A stretch of DNA of 60,122 nucleotides from Stentor roeselii (taxonomy: Eukaryota > Ciliophora > Heterotrichea > Heterotrichida > Stentoridae), in the NCBI GenBank assembly GCA_006503475.1, contig RSEH01000278.1, forward strand, positions 1 to 60,122. The letters are read 5' to 3'. How positions within the stretch are numbered: the first letter of the stretch is position 1; each line of letters opens with the position of its first letter. Position numbers and translations under genes: made by a program. Of the stretch, positions 50,541 to 60,122 are shown one piece after another. The notes beneath the pieces were generated by a model. That model was not told the origin of the DNA, searched no databases, and saw only the letters and a program-made list of their open reading frames with translations.

Positions 50541-53138
50541 TCAGCTTTTAACTCTTAAAATTTATCGATAACTTACTAGAGTTATCAAAGGAGTGGAAGA
50601 TAAAAGGTTCTTTGCATTGCTGTTACTTTAAGCATCATACTAGAAAAGTTAATTTGTACTCTTTTTGGCTTTGAATAGTCGCTAATTTACTTTAAGTCCT
50701 TTAGGGTCAAAAGACGGAAACTATTTCAGGATTAATCATTCTTGCTGATGTTGGAGAATTTGGTTTGTGATTTTCAGTATTGGAAAAAGTGTTAAAGAAA
50801 AATTTTGAATAGAAAAAAAAGGTTTGGCTATTCTGAAATTTATTGAACTTGCTTAGTATTAGAAATAAAATAATAAACAAATGGTTTACGATCAATAATC
50901 TCTAAATGATATTCGAGTTTTTAATAGATTTAAAATTACTTATTAATTTCAACTACCCTTCCAGATCTTTCAAAGGCAGCCGTTTGTTGATTTAAAATTT
51001 TTCAACTTCCTTGCTTTACCCCATACTCAAACCTAAACAACTCCAGAATCAACAATATCCTAATTCCAGAAATATGATAGGAAATTTAGCAATATTACCA
51101 GAAAAATAACCTTTCTGGTTTTATCAGGTTTAACTATAAAGATATAATCAAATAAATGAAGGAAAAGCGAATAAAGTTAATGCACAACGAATCCCATTTT
51201 CACAAGTAGAAGCTTTCTTTTCTCACTGAAAAATTAGCAAGATTTTCGATTTCTTCTTCTCCAGTGACAAACACGAGTATATTTCGAGTTCAAATTTAAA
51301 TTAAGATGAACTTTGACAATATTTCCGCATCAAATAGTCAGGTTTAAAGTCTGAGCCTAGAGACTTTACATCAAAATTAATTCCTTTCACAGTGACTGAG
51401 CTTTTTCAGGGAAAAATTTTTTAATCTTTGGTTTTAATCTTGGTAGATTTTATGATGGTCTTTAGATTTGTTTTAAGCTGGTGCATGCATTCAATAGATG
51501 ACCTGATTGTAAACGGTAATAGAAATCGTTATGCTATAGAATGTTTTTTAGGAATTTTTAATTCAATAAAATTATTAAATAGGAGATATAGTTTTAAGAA
51601 GATTTTCTTTGATATGCATTGTCTAGCAATAGTTATAAACATCAATTTTTTACAAGATCCAAAAGTAAATATTTGTTTATTTAATTTTTCAGTACTAAGT
51701 CTTTCGTAACAAAGGTATTAATATTGAAATTTCTTTATACCAAAAAATCACTATCTTTAATCATCCTTTTTATCTTTATTATTCATTTATAATAAAATCA
51801 AAGAAGTTTTTATGCGAAGACTGCAACAAAAATTACGCTTATTTCATCTGTAAAAACTTACTGCACATAAAATTTGTTCAAATGAGCAAGAGAGACCATG
51901 AAAAAGCACCCTAAGCACAAAATGATGTAAATTTCTAATCACCAGAAATTGTTTTTCCCATGAATGAAATCCGTTCGTACATTTTACTCAGAAAAACAAG
52001 AAAATCAGATTTAATTAAAAATTCGTACTCTTGACACAGATCAAGAAGCCTGATGCACTGATAACTGATAATTTAAACGATTCTCAAGTTTCCTTTTTCA
52101 GATTAATAACTGGATCATTATTCAATAGAATATGATCAATACTTTTCACCCAAACCTAATGTGAATAAAGAACTCGCAAATGCTGAGATTAATTTAGGGA
52201 TAATTAAAAAGGATTCATTTTTAAATCTTCTGGATTTTTGAATTAAAATTTATCTAATGAAGAGCGAAAGGATTTTTAAATTAGAATTAAAAAAATAAAG
52301 AAAGTATCTTTCGTAATAATGAAATGAAGAAGTAAGTGAAGGAAAATTATTATCAACATTTATTGTCATCGACAATGAGGGACTTTAAGGAATAGAAAGG
52401 AGAGATATTTAATTTAGATAGAAATAGAGATATAGTTTTACTTATTTTATGAACTTTTGGTTTGCTTAACTCAAAGTTCCGTACTTTTCAATATCTTTGA
52501 AATCATATTTATAATCCTTATCATTAGAGAATTGCAAATTAAATGAAAATAAGGTTTTCTGGATTGAGGGAAAAAGATCTTTAATCGATTTTAATAAATT
52601 AACCTTAGACTTTGATTTGTACTGATGGATAGTGACAAAAATATGCTTATCATATATTATCTGAATTAATTAAACTGTTTTTCGAAATCAACTCTGTATA
52701 TATATTGAATAGTTCCTCTAAATTGATTATGATATCTTCGAATTCAATCCCTCTTAAGGATCAGACATAATGCAATCTCTCGTCTTTATAATTCATCTAT
52801 AAGCACTAAGCTAAAAAAATAAATTATAAGGATTTTAGTTTTGGTTAACTGATTAAATATACTAAGATCTTTGAAGTATCTTTACCTAAAGTTTATTTGG
52901 ATGAATTATAATATATATGAGTAAATATTAGTACTATTTTTGTACCCTCTATGAAAAGTTCTTTATAAATTTATAATTATCTGATCGTAACCCTAAATAG
53001 AAAAGATAGGAAAACATAGGTGAACCTAGACCCATACAAATCTAAGAAATAAATAGTTTTCATAAATATCACAAAAATTATAATTTTGAATAAATTGATA
53101 ATGAATTGCAGTCCGTGGTATATCATTCAAAATACAAG

Positions 53139-53408
53139 ATGATTATCTTTCTGGCTTTAATAGAGAATCGATTATTTTGGGTAAAACTTGATGTTGAGAA
53201 TGATTTTCCTATGTTTATAGAGTTCATTTTTCTGTTATTTTTTGTTTATTTATATATATTAGTTCCTTATGTGCTTTATCTTTATTACTCCTGCATTTTG
53301 GATGTTTTTAAATTTATGGTTTTTTATTTATTGTACTTTATTACAAAGTTGATCAATAGTAGTATGAAAATTCATTCAGAAATACTTAAAACATTTAATA
53401 GTAAATAA
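53139..53408 (+). CDS. doubtful small hydrophobic protein
   Basis: An 89-residue frame from the ATG at 53139 codes two long hydrophobic segments rich in Phe, Leu and Tyr and a short basic tail. It matches no family and lies in AT-rich DNA, where such frames arise easily because TTT and TTA runs read as Phe and Leu. I list it only because the frame is fairly long and open to both sides. Confidence 0.2.
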   Translation: MIIFLALIENRLFWVKLDVENDFPMFIEFIFLLFFVYLYILVPYVLYLYYSCILDVFKFMVFYLLYFITKLINSSMKIHSEILKTFNSK

Positions 53409-53579
53409 TAAATTTTATCTTTAAAAGTATTCTTAAAAAAATGCTATTTCCCACTTTGAGTTACGATGTTGAATATATACTTATCTAAATTGAACTTTAA
53501 TTCACCAAACTGAAAATTATATTTTCTGATAATTGCTGATTTGTTAGAAATGCATTAAGAAAACATGATTCAATAGGTA

Positions 53580-53745
53580 GAAAATAACTTTACCAAAATT
53601 TATTGTGAGATTCTTATTTATTATTATCTTATATCTTCAAACTAGTTCAGTCTCAGGTATTGGAAAATAGCTTTACCAAAAATTATTATAAGATTCTTTT
53701 TTATTATTATCTTATATCTTCAAACTACTTCTATCTCAAGTAGTA
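53580..53745. repeat. 83-bp tandem direct repeat, two copies
   Basis: Unit 1 is 53580-53662 and unit 2 is 53663-53745. Both contain TTATTATTATCTTATATC and TTCAAACTA; differences are scattered. It lies downstream of the 3' end of the Rab-like gene that stops at 53855. No coding potential is seen. Confidence 0.75.
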
Positions 53746-53854
53746 TTTACTTTTATTTTTCAATCTCAATTATAATTATTAAAAGTATTACTACCCAAAA
53801 ATCTTCTAAGATAATCAGAAATCAAATCAACATTAAACCTCTATAATCCAATAT

Positions 53855-54400
53855 TTAATCTTTACTTAAACTAATATCAGCCCAAACCCCAAACACCATC
53901 TCAAACAACTCTTTAATCCCTTGATTATCTTTCGCACTTGTTTCAACATAAATCAAATTATACTTCTTCGCTTTTTGTAACCCTTCTTCATAACTCACTT
54001 CACATTCCAAATCAGTTTTATTCCCAACTAAAAATTTCACACGAGAAAAACACTGAGAAAGGTTAAGATTTATGTTATTCATCCAATATTTCACATTTTT
54101 CAAGGTATAAGGATGATGCTTGTCAAAAACGATGATGATAACTTGAATTTTTTCAAAAATTTCTTCCAAGTATTGCCAGTATATATTGCAGGAAGTTAAA
54201 TCGAACTAAATTTGAAATACTATTTGAAATTTTAATTGAATTCCTGAAATAGAGATTATTTTGGTGTTGAAGTCTAATCCAATTGTTTCTTGATGATTTG
54301 GGTTAAAGAGATTTTTAGCATATCTCGATGATATTGAAGATTTACCTACTCCTGAATCTCCTATAAGAGCAACTTTTAGACATATTTGATTAGTTTCCAT
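53855..54400 (-). CDS. Rab-like GTPase lacking the WDTAGQ motif
   Basis: A 15-nt intron, 54206-54220 (GTATTTCAAATTTAG), joins two exons into 176 residues. The N-terminal half is normal: [18 protein letters not shown], then ETIGLDFNTKIISISG. The C-terminal half keeps FLVGNKTDLE and YVETSAKDNQGI. Between them, where Rabs have WDTAGQE and the YYR switch II, this protein reads FDLTSCNIYWQYLEEIFEKI, so the DxxG motif and catalytic Gln are gone. The C-terminus (VWADISLSKD) has no Cys for prenylation. It may be a soluble, non-hydrolysing Rab-like protein or a gene starting to decay. The frame itself is intact. Confidence 0.75.
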
Positions 54401-54439
54401 TTATATATCATTCAGAGAGGTTCATTGAGAATTTAAGAT

Positions 54440-54690
54440 AAATACTTCAGTGAATTCAATTACTTGTCCTGAAGGTGTCGGGCTAAGAGGTTCATTTACT
54501 TGTTATTCGACTGCAAGCAACGTAAAATTTTTTAATAATTTTCTTCAGAATGACTTCTGTTAAATAAATTTGGCTGTTGCTGGAGGTCGAAAACCTGGAA
54601 CTACTTAGCAGTCGTCGTCGGAAAGGGTCTATTCAATAATCAACAGGCTTATAATAAACCAAATTGAAGTTGGTTTATTTCTTACAATGA
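54440..54690. ncRNA. candidate structured RNA locus (GC-rich island with perfect hairpin)
   Basis: Within a very AT-rich spacer, 54575-54630 reaches about half G+C and has nested pairings: AGGT-CGAAA-ACCT closed by a longer TTGCT/AGCAG helix. A perfect 10-bp hairpin follows at 54653-54679 (AATAAACCAA, 7-nt loop, TTGGTTTATT). There is no coding frame on either strand. It is not a tRNA, and I see no U1, U2, U4, U5, U6 or SRP signature. RNA identity and strand are inference. Confidence 0.35.
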
Positions 54691-54842
54691 AACCCCAAAC
54701 ATTCTAAAAGTATTAGCATTACAAAGACTTCTAAATCAAAAATCAAAAACAATCAGATTTAAAATTCTGTAATTTCCATTTATTCTATATTTTCTAAAAT
54801 TATAATGGATAAATATAAAATTTGAAAATGAGATTATAATAA

Positions 54843-56018
54843 ATGGAATTCAATTGCTATATTGGAAATTGCAAAATATCTGCAACAAAGTTCAATGAAA
54901 AAAAATTAAACACCAAATTCTGTGATAAGCACTTTGATGAGGAGATTAAGAATGGTGATCATTGTTTATATTTAGATAGAATTCAATTAAATGATTCATT
55001 AACAAAGAACTTTATTGAACTTGACGAAAAAAGAAGTGAAACCTTAAAAAGAATAAATAAATATTGTTTGATAGCTATTGAAAAAATTAGGCAAAAAACA
55101 AAAGTAATTATAGAAAAAGTAAAAAATTCTTTCGATATTATAAAACGAAAAATTAAAGATTTAAAATTCTCAGAAGTCAAAGAATGTATAGAAAAAATTG
55201 AATTTAGCTTCAATGATGAGGAATGGCTAGATAGAATCGAAACTATATTTGAGCAGAACTTTATGTCCAAGCCTGAAATATTTCCTATAAATAAAAATGA
55301 AAACCAATTATTAAATCTACAAACATTCGACATGATTTATATCGGTCAAAGTACACCCGAAAATAGTAGCAGGTTAAATCACTCTAGAATTTCAAGTCAA
55401 TATACTTATTCTGTAGAAAACTTACCTTATTTAGAAATAAAATATAACCAGAGATCAAGCCTCTCATTTGAAAACTTACCTTGTTTAGAAATCAAAAGAA
55501 ACCAGAGATCAAGCCTCTCATTTGAAAACTTACCTTTTTTAGAAATAAAAAATAAGCAGAGACTACGCAATAGAAAAAGTTCAAGTAAACCTCAACTTTT
55601 CAGTGAAATCATGCCTAATAATAAAAAAGAAGGAAAGAAATGTAATTTAGATGAATTAAAAGAAGGAACTGAGTTGCGTTCTACCTCTATTTTACCCTCG
55701 AAAAATCACAAAAGCAATTTTAAAGAAGAAAAAAAAAGCAAACATTATAGAAATAATTCTAAAATGGAATTTATAGATAAAAAAGAATTTTTGAATGGAA
55801 ATGATTCAAAAAGAATACCAAAATCAGGTTATGATGAAGAAATGAATAACCTTAATATGGCTACTCCTAAAGTTGAGTTTGAATTACCACCATTGGATAT
55901 ATTTCGAACTCCAAAGGCATGTCAATGGATTGGAGGTGGACTAGTAAATATAAATAGCCAAGGTGGTAAAGCAAACAGAAATTTATTTAGGGATAAAAAT
56001 TTTAATATAAAAGATTAG
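54843..56018 (+). CDS. zinc-finger-like coiled-coil protein with 18-residue repeats, no Kelch domain
   Basis: This 391-residue protein starts MEFNCYIGNCKIS, like the finger of the Kelch family (C-x4-C, later C-x2-H), but the C-x-C pair is missing. A coiled-coil region of about 100 residues follows, rich in Lys, Ile and Glu, as in the Kelch copies. In place of the propeller there is a 54-bp tandem repeat (units start 55416, 55470, 55524) coding about 2.7 copies of an 18-residue unit with ENLPCLEIKRNQRSSLSF, then a basic disordered tail. It looks like a relative that lost or never had the propeller. The function is unknown. Confidence 0.65.
   Translation: MEFNCYIGNCKISATKFNEKKLNTKFCDKHFDEEIKNGDHCLYLDRIQLNDSLTKNFIELDEKRSETLKRINKYCLIAIEKIRQKTKVIIEKVKNSFDIIKRKIKDLKFSEVKECIEKIEFSFNDEEWLDRIETIFEQNFMSKPEIFPINKNENQLLNLQTFDMIYIGQSTPENSSRLNHSRISSQYTYSVENLPYLEIKYNQRSSLSFENLPCLEIKRNQRSSLSFENLPFLEIKNKQRLRNRKSSSKPQLFSEIMPNNKKEGKKCNLDELKEGTELRSTSILPSKNHKSNFKEEKKSKHYRNNSKMEFIDKKEFLNGNDSKRIPKSGYDEEMNNLNMATPKVEFELPPLDIFRTPKACQWIGGGLVNINSQGGKANRNLFRDKNFNIKD
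55416..55567 (+). repeat. 54-bp in-frame tandem repeat inside the coding region
   Basis: Units begin at 55416, 55470 and 55524, each with GAAAACTTACCTT near its start and GAGATCAAGCCTCTCATTT at its end, the last unit being partial. The period is exactly 18 codons, so the frame is kept. Units 1 and 2 are almost identical, pointing to recent expansion. Confidence 0.85.
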
Positions 56019-56030
56019 GATGATTTAGTA

Positions 56031-56107
56031 CATAGAATAAAATTATAAAAAAAATAATGAATTAGTTAGCATAGAATAAAATTATAAAAAAAATAATGAA
56101 TTAGTTG
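56031..56107. repeat. 39-bp tandem duplication
   Basis: Unit 1 is 56031-56069 and unit 2 is 56070-56107; both begin CATAGAATAAAATTATAA and end in GAATTAGTT. The copies are nearly identical, so the duplication is recent. It starts 12 bp after the stop of the preceding gene, in its 3' flank. Confidence 0.8.
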
Positions 56108-58033
56108 TTTTGTACTCTATTATGAGATTCATTCCATATTAAAATACCTTAATATGTAAACTTTGATAAATATCATAAGAATTACTTCCTATTATTTTAA
56201 AAACTTTCAAATTGGATACTATTTAATAAATTATATTATTAATTAGTATGTTTTATAATTATAGTTTAAAGTTCAAATTTTAATACATAAACTTTCAGAA
56301 AAACTAAGTAGTCTACTATAGATGAGTATAGCATGAGCCTAGCTAATCTAAAATTCTATCGAATTCAGAAAATTGAACTTAAATTCATTATTTTATAAAA
56401 ATAAACTAAAAATTTCTATTCTCAATTATATTTTACCTAATTTTAAAGAAACTACAGTCTAATTATCAATTAATAAAACATTTTCATTTCTTTCCTGAAA
56501 ATTTATCTAGCTTCAGAATAAATCAATAATTTTGTAAGCTAAACTATTTCAAAAGTTCTTTAAAATACCTTTCAACATAATTAAATTTAAAATATAAGTA
56601 AAAACATTCACTTAAAAGTTTTTTAATGAAACATTTACAATATTCTATCTTGTAAATTATTGTAGGTAATTTTAAAAAAGTTCATAATAATCAAATCATC
56701 TCTTTGATAAACTTTTCAAAAAGAAAAAAAGCTTTGAAGAGTTGATTGAAGATAAAATTAGTATAAACTATTTTCTATTTTTCCTTTTTTATAAAATATC
56801 ATTGCGAAGTTAATTGGATTAAGGATTTCTTTTGAATGAAATTATGAGACTTGTTCAAGTAACACTGATGAAACTTGATAAAAAATACATAAGTTTAAAA
56901 AGTCTTTTTATAAATTTACAAAAGCTTTTAAAATGAATGGGATGTCCTTCTTGAATTTCGCAGCTTAATTATAAAAATATCAAGGAAATAATAAAGACCT
57001 AATTGTATTTCAAGATTTCAAAACGGTTTAATTATAAAGAAAATACTTGAAACAAGAGAAACTAATTCATGATAGTTTGTAATTATGATAAATTAAAAGC
57101 ATGAAAATTGAAAAAGAACAGAAATCAAATTTTTTTATATTAAAAATCTCGATGATTCACAAAATAAAATTTAAAATTAGAAGGGTTATCAAAAGCCTCG
57201 TGTTTTTGAAATGAATTTAGTAGACAAATAGTCTAATCAAGTAAATTTAAAAACTCATCTATTACTACCCCATATAACTAAGTATTTATATATCCATTAA
57301 AGATATTCCATTTAAAATATTTTCATCACACAACAAGACACACCAAATTTTAAATCTTTAAGAAATTTAAATGATGCAGCATAAGAATTTATAATTTCAT
57401 TTTTTTAAAGCGCTTATCAATTTAACTAATAAACTTCAATCTCATTAGAGCTTATATTTTGAATTAAATTGCACTTGTGACTGAATAGATTATTATCTTA
57501 TCAAATATAATAAGTCTATAAGATAAATATGGGTCTATATTATGATAATATGATCTACGTTTTTATAATATACTAGTGACTAATAAAAGTATAAATTTAC
57601 GAAAGCAACTAGGTTATAAAGATAAAATATTGTCAAGATCATTGATAATGCTTACTAACATCTTAAATAATCTAAAAAGACCACTCCTGAAGTACTTCTA
57701 ATAATACAATAAAACCCTCTAATAGTCAATCTTATTCTCACATTAAGATCAACTAAAATTCTATTTCTTAGCTTATAAGATAACATCGTAGTTCATAAAT
57801 TGTTTTCGACTAGCAGAAGATTATTATTAATCAATCCCTTCTCGTAACTAGAGCAAACTTAAAGGGTGATTATGCATAAGTATACAGTTGATAGCCTGGG
57901 AATATATTTTCCTATTATTTAAATAAATAGAAAGAACCTAAAAAGCATATGAAGCTAATTTTACAGCGAATTGATTGAAAAGTAATTGAAAAGAGTCAAA
58001 AATAAAGATACTGAAAATATTGATAAAATTTGA

Positions 58034-58159
58034 AAATCTGAAGAATTAGTAAATGGATTCGATTCGAAAAATTATAATCAAAGTGTTAATAAAGATTCTG
58101 AATTTCTTTATGATTTAAATAAATGTAGACACATAGAATTTCTATTAGAAATGGAATAA
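58034..58159 (+). pseudogene. possible coding relic upstream of Kelch copy D
   Basis: A 41-codon open stretch without an ATG runs to a TAA at 58157-58159, just 16 bp before the Kelch copy D start. It reads KNYNQSVNKDSEFLYDLNK, then RHIEFLLEME. The composition looks protein-like, but it could be chance in AT-rich DNA or the promoter region of copy D. Confidence 0.25.
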
Positions 58160-58175
58160 TTTTGATCTAATAAAT

Positions 58176-59474
58176 ATGAAATTTCAATGTTTTATTGAAA
58201 CTTGTGAAAAAAAACCTATTGTGTTTTGTTTTTGTAAGGGGCAGTCTGAATATATATGTGAAGAGCATGCAGGAATTCATATTAATCAGGATGTTTCAAA
58301 CATACATAAACTACTGAATATCTATAAAAATATAAACAACATATCTCAAAACGATTCAATCAATTTACTCAAACAAATGATTAACCAAAATATAGAGTTA
58401 AAGACAAAGGTTTCAAAGAATGCAGAAAATATTATAATGATCTATAATAAAATGATAAAATATTTGACAGAATTGAATAGATTCCTATTTCAAAATATAA
58501 AAGAAATCACAAAGCATCAAAGAATTATAGTTTCTGAATCATTCCACCAAGAGCTTTCCTGGGAGCTTTATAATAAGAAAAATTATGCAATTAACGATAT
58601 TAGAGTCTTAATTACAAAATCAATAAAATCATCAAATATCAAAAGTTTAGAAGAAGATTTTAAACTAAATTGTGATGAACAATCTGCTTTATTCAATAAA
58701 ATACTAAACATCAATTTCGATGAAAACAATAATTTCGGTGAAAATGAGCTGATATTTTTTAAGAAAAGCACAAAAACATTATATAGATTTAACCCTCAGA
58801 ATGAATCCATTAATTATATCGAAATAGATACATTAAAAAATAATATCTCTTCTTCATCTATTTGTAAAATTAATAGAGAAAATATTTTTCATTACAATAA
58901 AGGTATATCAAAATTAATTAATATATTTAACTGTTCAGTTATAGATTTACCTTCAGGAGTGATTGCTGAGCAATCCTCATGTGAGTATTTTTATAATAGA
59001 ATCTATATTTTTGGAGGATATTCCAGCACTGCTATTTCTGACTCAAGATATTTTGATTTAGGGAAATTAAAATGGATTTCTATCGACCCTTTGCCATCAA
59101 AAGCTCATTACATCTCAACATTACTTCTATCTCAAAAAATTTTAATTTCTGGATACTTAGGATATCTTAATCTTTATAACATATGGAAAAATCAATATCG
59201 TGGAATCAATATAGGTGAAAACATTTCTCAGAAAAATATTCTAATTTTATATAAAGGCAAAGTTTTTTTCATTAATGATAGCTCAGTTTACGAATGTGAA
59301 AATTACAGATATACAAAAATCTGGAAAAAACAAACAAGCTCTATATCTTTAGGAATTGCTAATAGTAAGCCTTGCTATCATGGAAAATATGCATTCTTTT
59401 TAGTTGATGACTTTAAAATATTCAGATTTAATTGTGAGCAGCTGTATGGAGGATTGATCAAATATATATATTAA
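58176..59474 (+). CDS. zinc-finger (B-box-like) plus Kelch protein, copy D
   Basis: This 432-residue member starts MKFQCFIETCEKKPIVFCFC and keeps C-x4-C, C-x-C, C-x2-H (EYICEEHAGIH) and the later His. The coiled coil is longer and more basic than in copies A-C. The propeller contains EYFYNRIYIFGGYSS and KWISIDPLPSKAHYISTLL, but the blade with the other GG is lost (ICKINRENIFHYNKG), so it is the most diverged copy. The gene is more AT-rich than copies A-C and lies on the opposite strand 38 kb away. The TATA-like box of copies A and C is not seen; the ATG follows GATCTAATAAAT. Confidence 0.75.
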   Translation: MKFQCFIETCEKKPIVFCFCKGQSEYICEEHAGIHINQDVSNIHKLLNIYKNINNISQNDSINLLKQMINQNIELKTKVSKNAENIIMIYNKMIKYLTELNRFLFQNIKEITKHQRIIVSESFHQELSWELYNKKNYAINDIRVLITKSIKSSNIKSLEEDFKLNCDEQSALFNKILNINFDENNNFGENELIFFKKSTKTLYRFNPQNESINYIEIDTLKNNISSSSICKINRENIFHYNKGISKLINIFNCSVIDLPSGVIAEQSSCEYFYNRIYIFGGYSSTAISDSRYFDLGKLKWISIDPLPSKAHYISTLLLSQKILISGYLGYLNLYNIWKNQYRGINIGENISQKNILILYKGKVFFINDSSVYECENYRYTKIWKKQTSSISLGIANSKPCYHGKYAFFLVDDFKIFRFNCEQLYGGLIKYIY

Positions 59475-60122
59475 TAAATTTAGATAATTATCTTAATTTA
59501 GTCTCATAATTTCATCAAGCATAAATAATATTACTTTATAATTACTATCGAACTTGAAAAATTCTCCATATAATTTAAAATTTCTATAAACAAAGAAGAT
59601 AGTTTAGAGAATTAACTCTTAATAAAAAAATCGTAGATACTTTAAAATCTATCACAATAATCTCTTAGTAAACACCAGAAATAGCAATATAATTTCAGGT
59701 TAAATTTAACCTCATTCTAATAACCTTTTAAGAGTTAAATCTAATACCTTGCAGACAAAGAGAGTAATTATCATATGTTCAGAATTTCAAGTTGTCAATA
59801 TTTTCTGTATTTAAGGCAACTGTGATAGTAGTTTTAACTATATTCATGGAAGTAGATTAATGAAAATGTTTCGAGATATGAAACTCTTGAAGATAGTTTT
59901 GCTTATATATTGCAGATCAAATTAAACTATATTGCTATCTAGAAATAATTTAAATTATCCTAAATCATTTAAATTATCCTTAATCATTTCATAAATTACA
60001 AATTCAAGATGATAGTAGGTCAAGTCATTCATAAAATTATTTCGTATTATCTCAGATAACCTTAAATTCCATCCAAAAAGTTGCAGGGTCGAAGTTTTTT
60101 AGGATTTTCAGATGCCCTTAAT
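59475..60122. other. gene-free right edge
   Basis: AT-rich sequence with no supportable gene. A short direct repeat (TTTAAATTATCCT twice near 59950-59980) is the only structure I notice. The last 40 bases are less AT-rich and might begin another gene's 3' end outside the window. Confidence 0.45.

Larger units (their letters stand above)
49598..53854. other. 4.3-kb gene-poor region with relic frames
   Basis: This is the longest gene-free stretch in the window. The left part (49640-51430) is less AT-extreme than the rest and has short protein-like frames, broken by stops. The right part (51700-53550) is plain AT-rich. An 83-bp direct repeat lies at 53580-53745. I see no complete transposase, no terminal inverted repeats and no RNA gene, so the idea of a decayed mobile element stays open. 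Confidence 0.45.
56019..58175. other. 2.1-kb AT-rich intergenic region
   Basis: No intact gene is visible. It contains a 39-bp tandem duplication at its left edge and a short protein-like stretch at its right edge, both listed separately. In between, stops are dense in all frames and I see no RNA gene. Confidence 0.5.

Noticed and set aside
51428-51709. A 93-codon hydrophobic frame in the gene desert
   Set aside because: No ATG begins the open part, and Phe/Ile/Leu richness is expected by chance in AT-rich DNA. No homologue is recognised.
1-60122. Reassigned stop codons, as in many ciliates
   Set aside because: TAA, TAG and TGA all end genes at family-typical lengths, and in-frame stops inside genes are explained by 15-nt introns.
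1-60122. tRNA genes
   Set aside because: I found no segment with both a D-arm and a GTTCRA-type T-loop at tRNA spacing; a covariance scan would be decisive.

Overview
The window looks like macronuclear-type DNA of a heterotrich ciliate, most likely Stentor or a close relative. Three things support this. Thirteen introns, each of exactly 15 nt (GTA...YAG), restore known protein families. All three stop codons are used as stops, so the code is standard. Genes are packed with almost no space between them in an AT-rich background. The species name is inference; intron size, code and compactness are read from the sequence.

Layout. 0.5-7.2 kb is a minus-strand run: a small CaaX protein, condensin subunit CAP-G, a mucolipin-type TRP channel and splicing factor PRPF39. 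A 20-bp divergent gap separates PRPF39 from an MDR oxidoreductase. 8.6-14.3 kb holds an unknown protein behind a 21-bp tandem repeat array, an F-box-like protein with a myristoylation signal, a REEP protein with a PH-like tail, a WD40 protein and a TPR/IQ protein. 14.6-19.9 kb is a tandem trio of zinc-finger (B-box-like) plus Kelch genes; a fourth member lies at 58.2-59.5 kb and a Kelch-less relative at 54.8-56.0 kb. 20.4-40.9 kb is a dense housekeeping block: CCT-motif protein, AMP deaminase, DnaJ protein, GH31 alpha-glucosidase, Rab1, a divergent Rab, a 2OG-Fe(II) oxygenase, a two-RRM protein, a CaaX protein, a cyclic-nucleotide-binding protein, an axonemal-dynein-light-chain-like coiled-coil protein, NPRL2 (GATOR1) and Sec63. 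43.8-49.6 kb is one 1,932-residue surface receptor-like protein. The rest (40.9-43.8, 49.6-53.9, 56.0-58.2 and 59.5-60.1 kb) is AT-rich and gene-poor, with short repeats and decayed coding stretches.

The genes do not form one pathway. The set mixes ER and secretory functions (Sec63, REEP, Rab1, GH31), nutrient and nucleotide control (NPRL2, AMP deaminase), chromosome and RNA work (CAP-G, PRPF39, RRM protein) and ciliate-expanded families (zinc-finger/Kelch, Cys-rich surface protein). The most interesting features are genome-level: miniature introns with a fixed adenine at position 10, stop codons of opposing genes that touch, 6-20 bp intergenic gaps, TATA-like boxes placed directly at the start codon, and abrupt internal switches between A+C-rich and G+T-rich strand composition within single genes.
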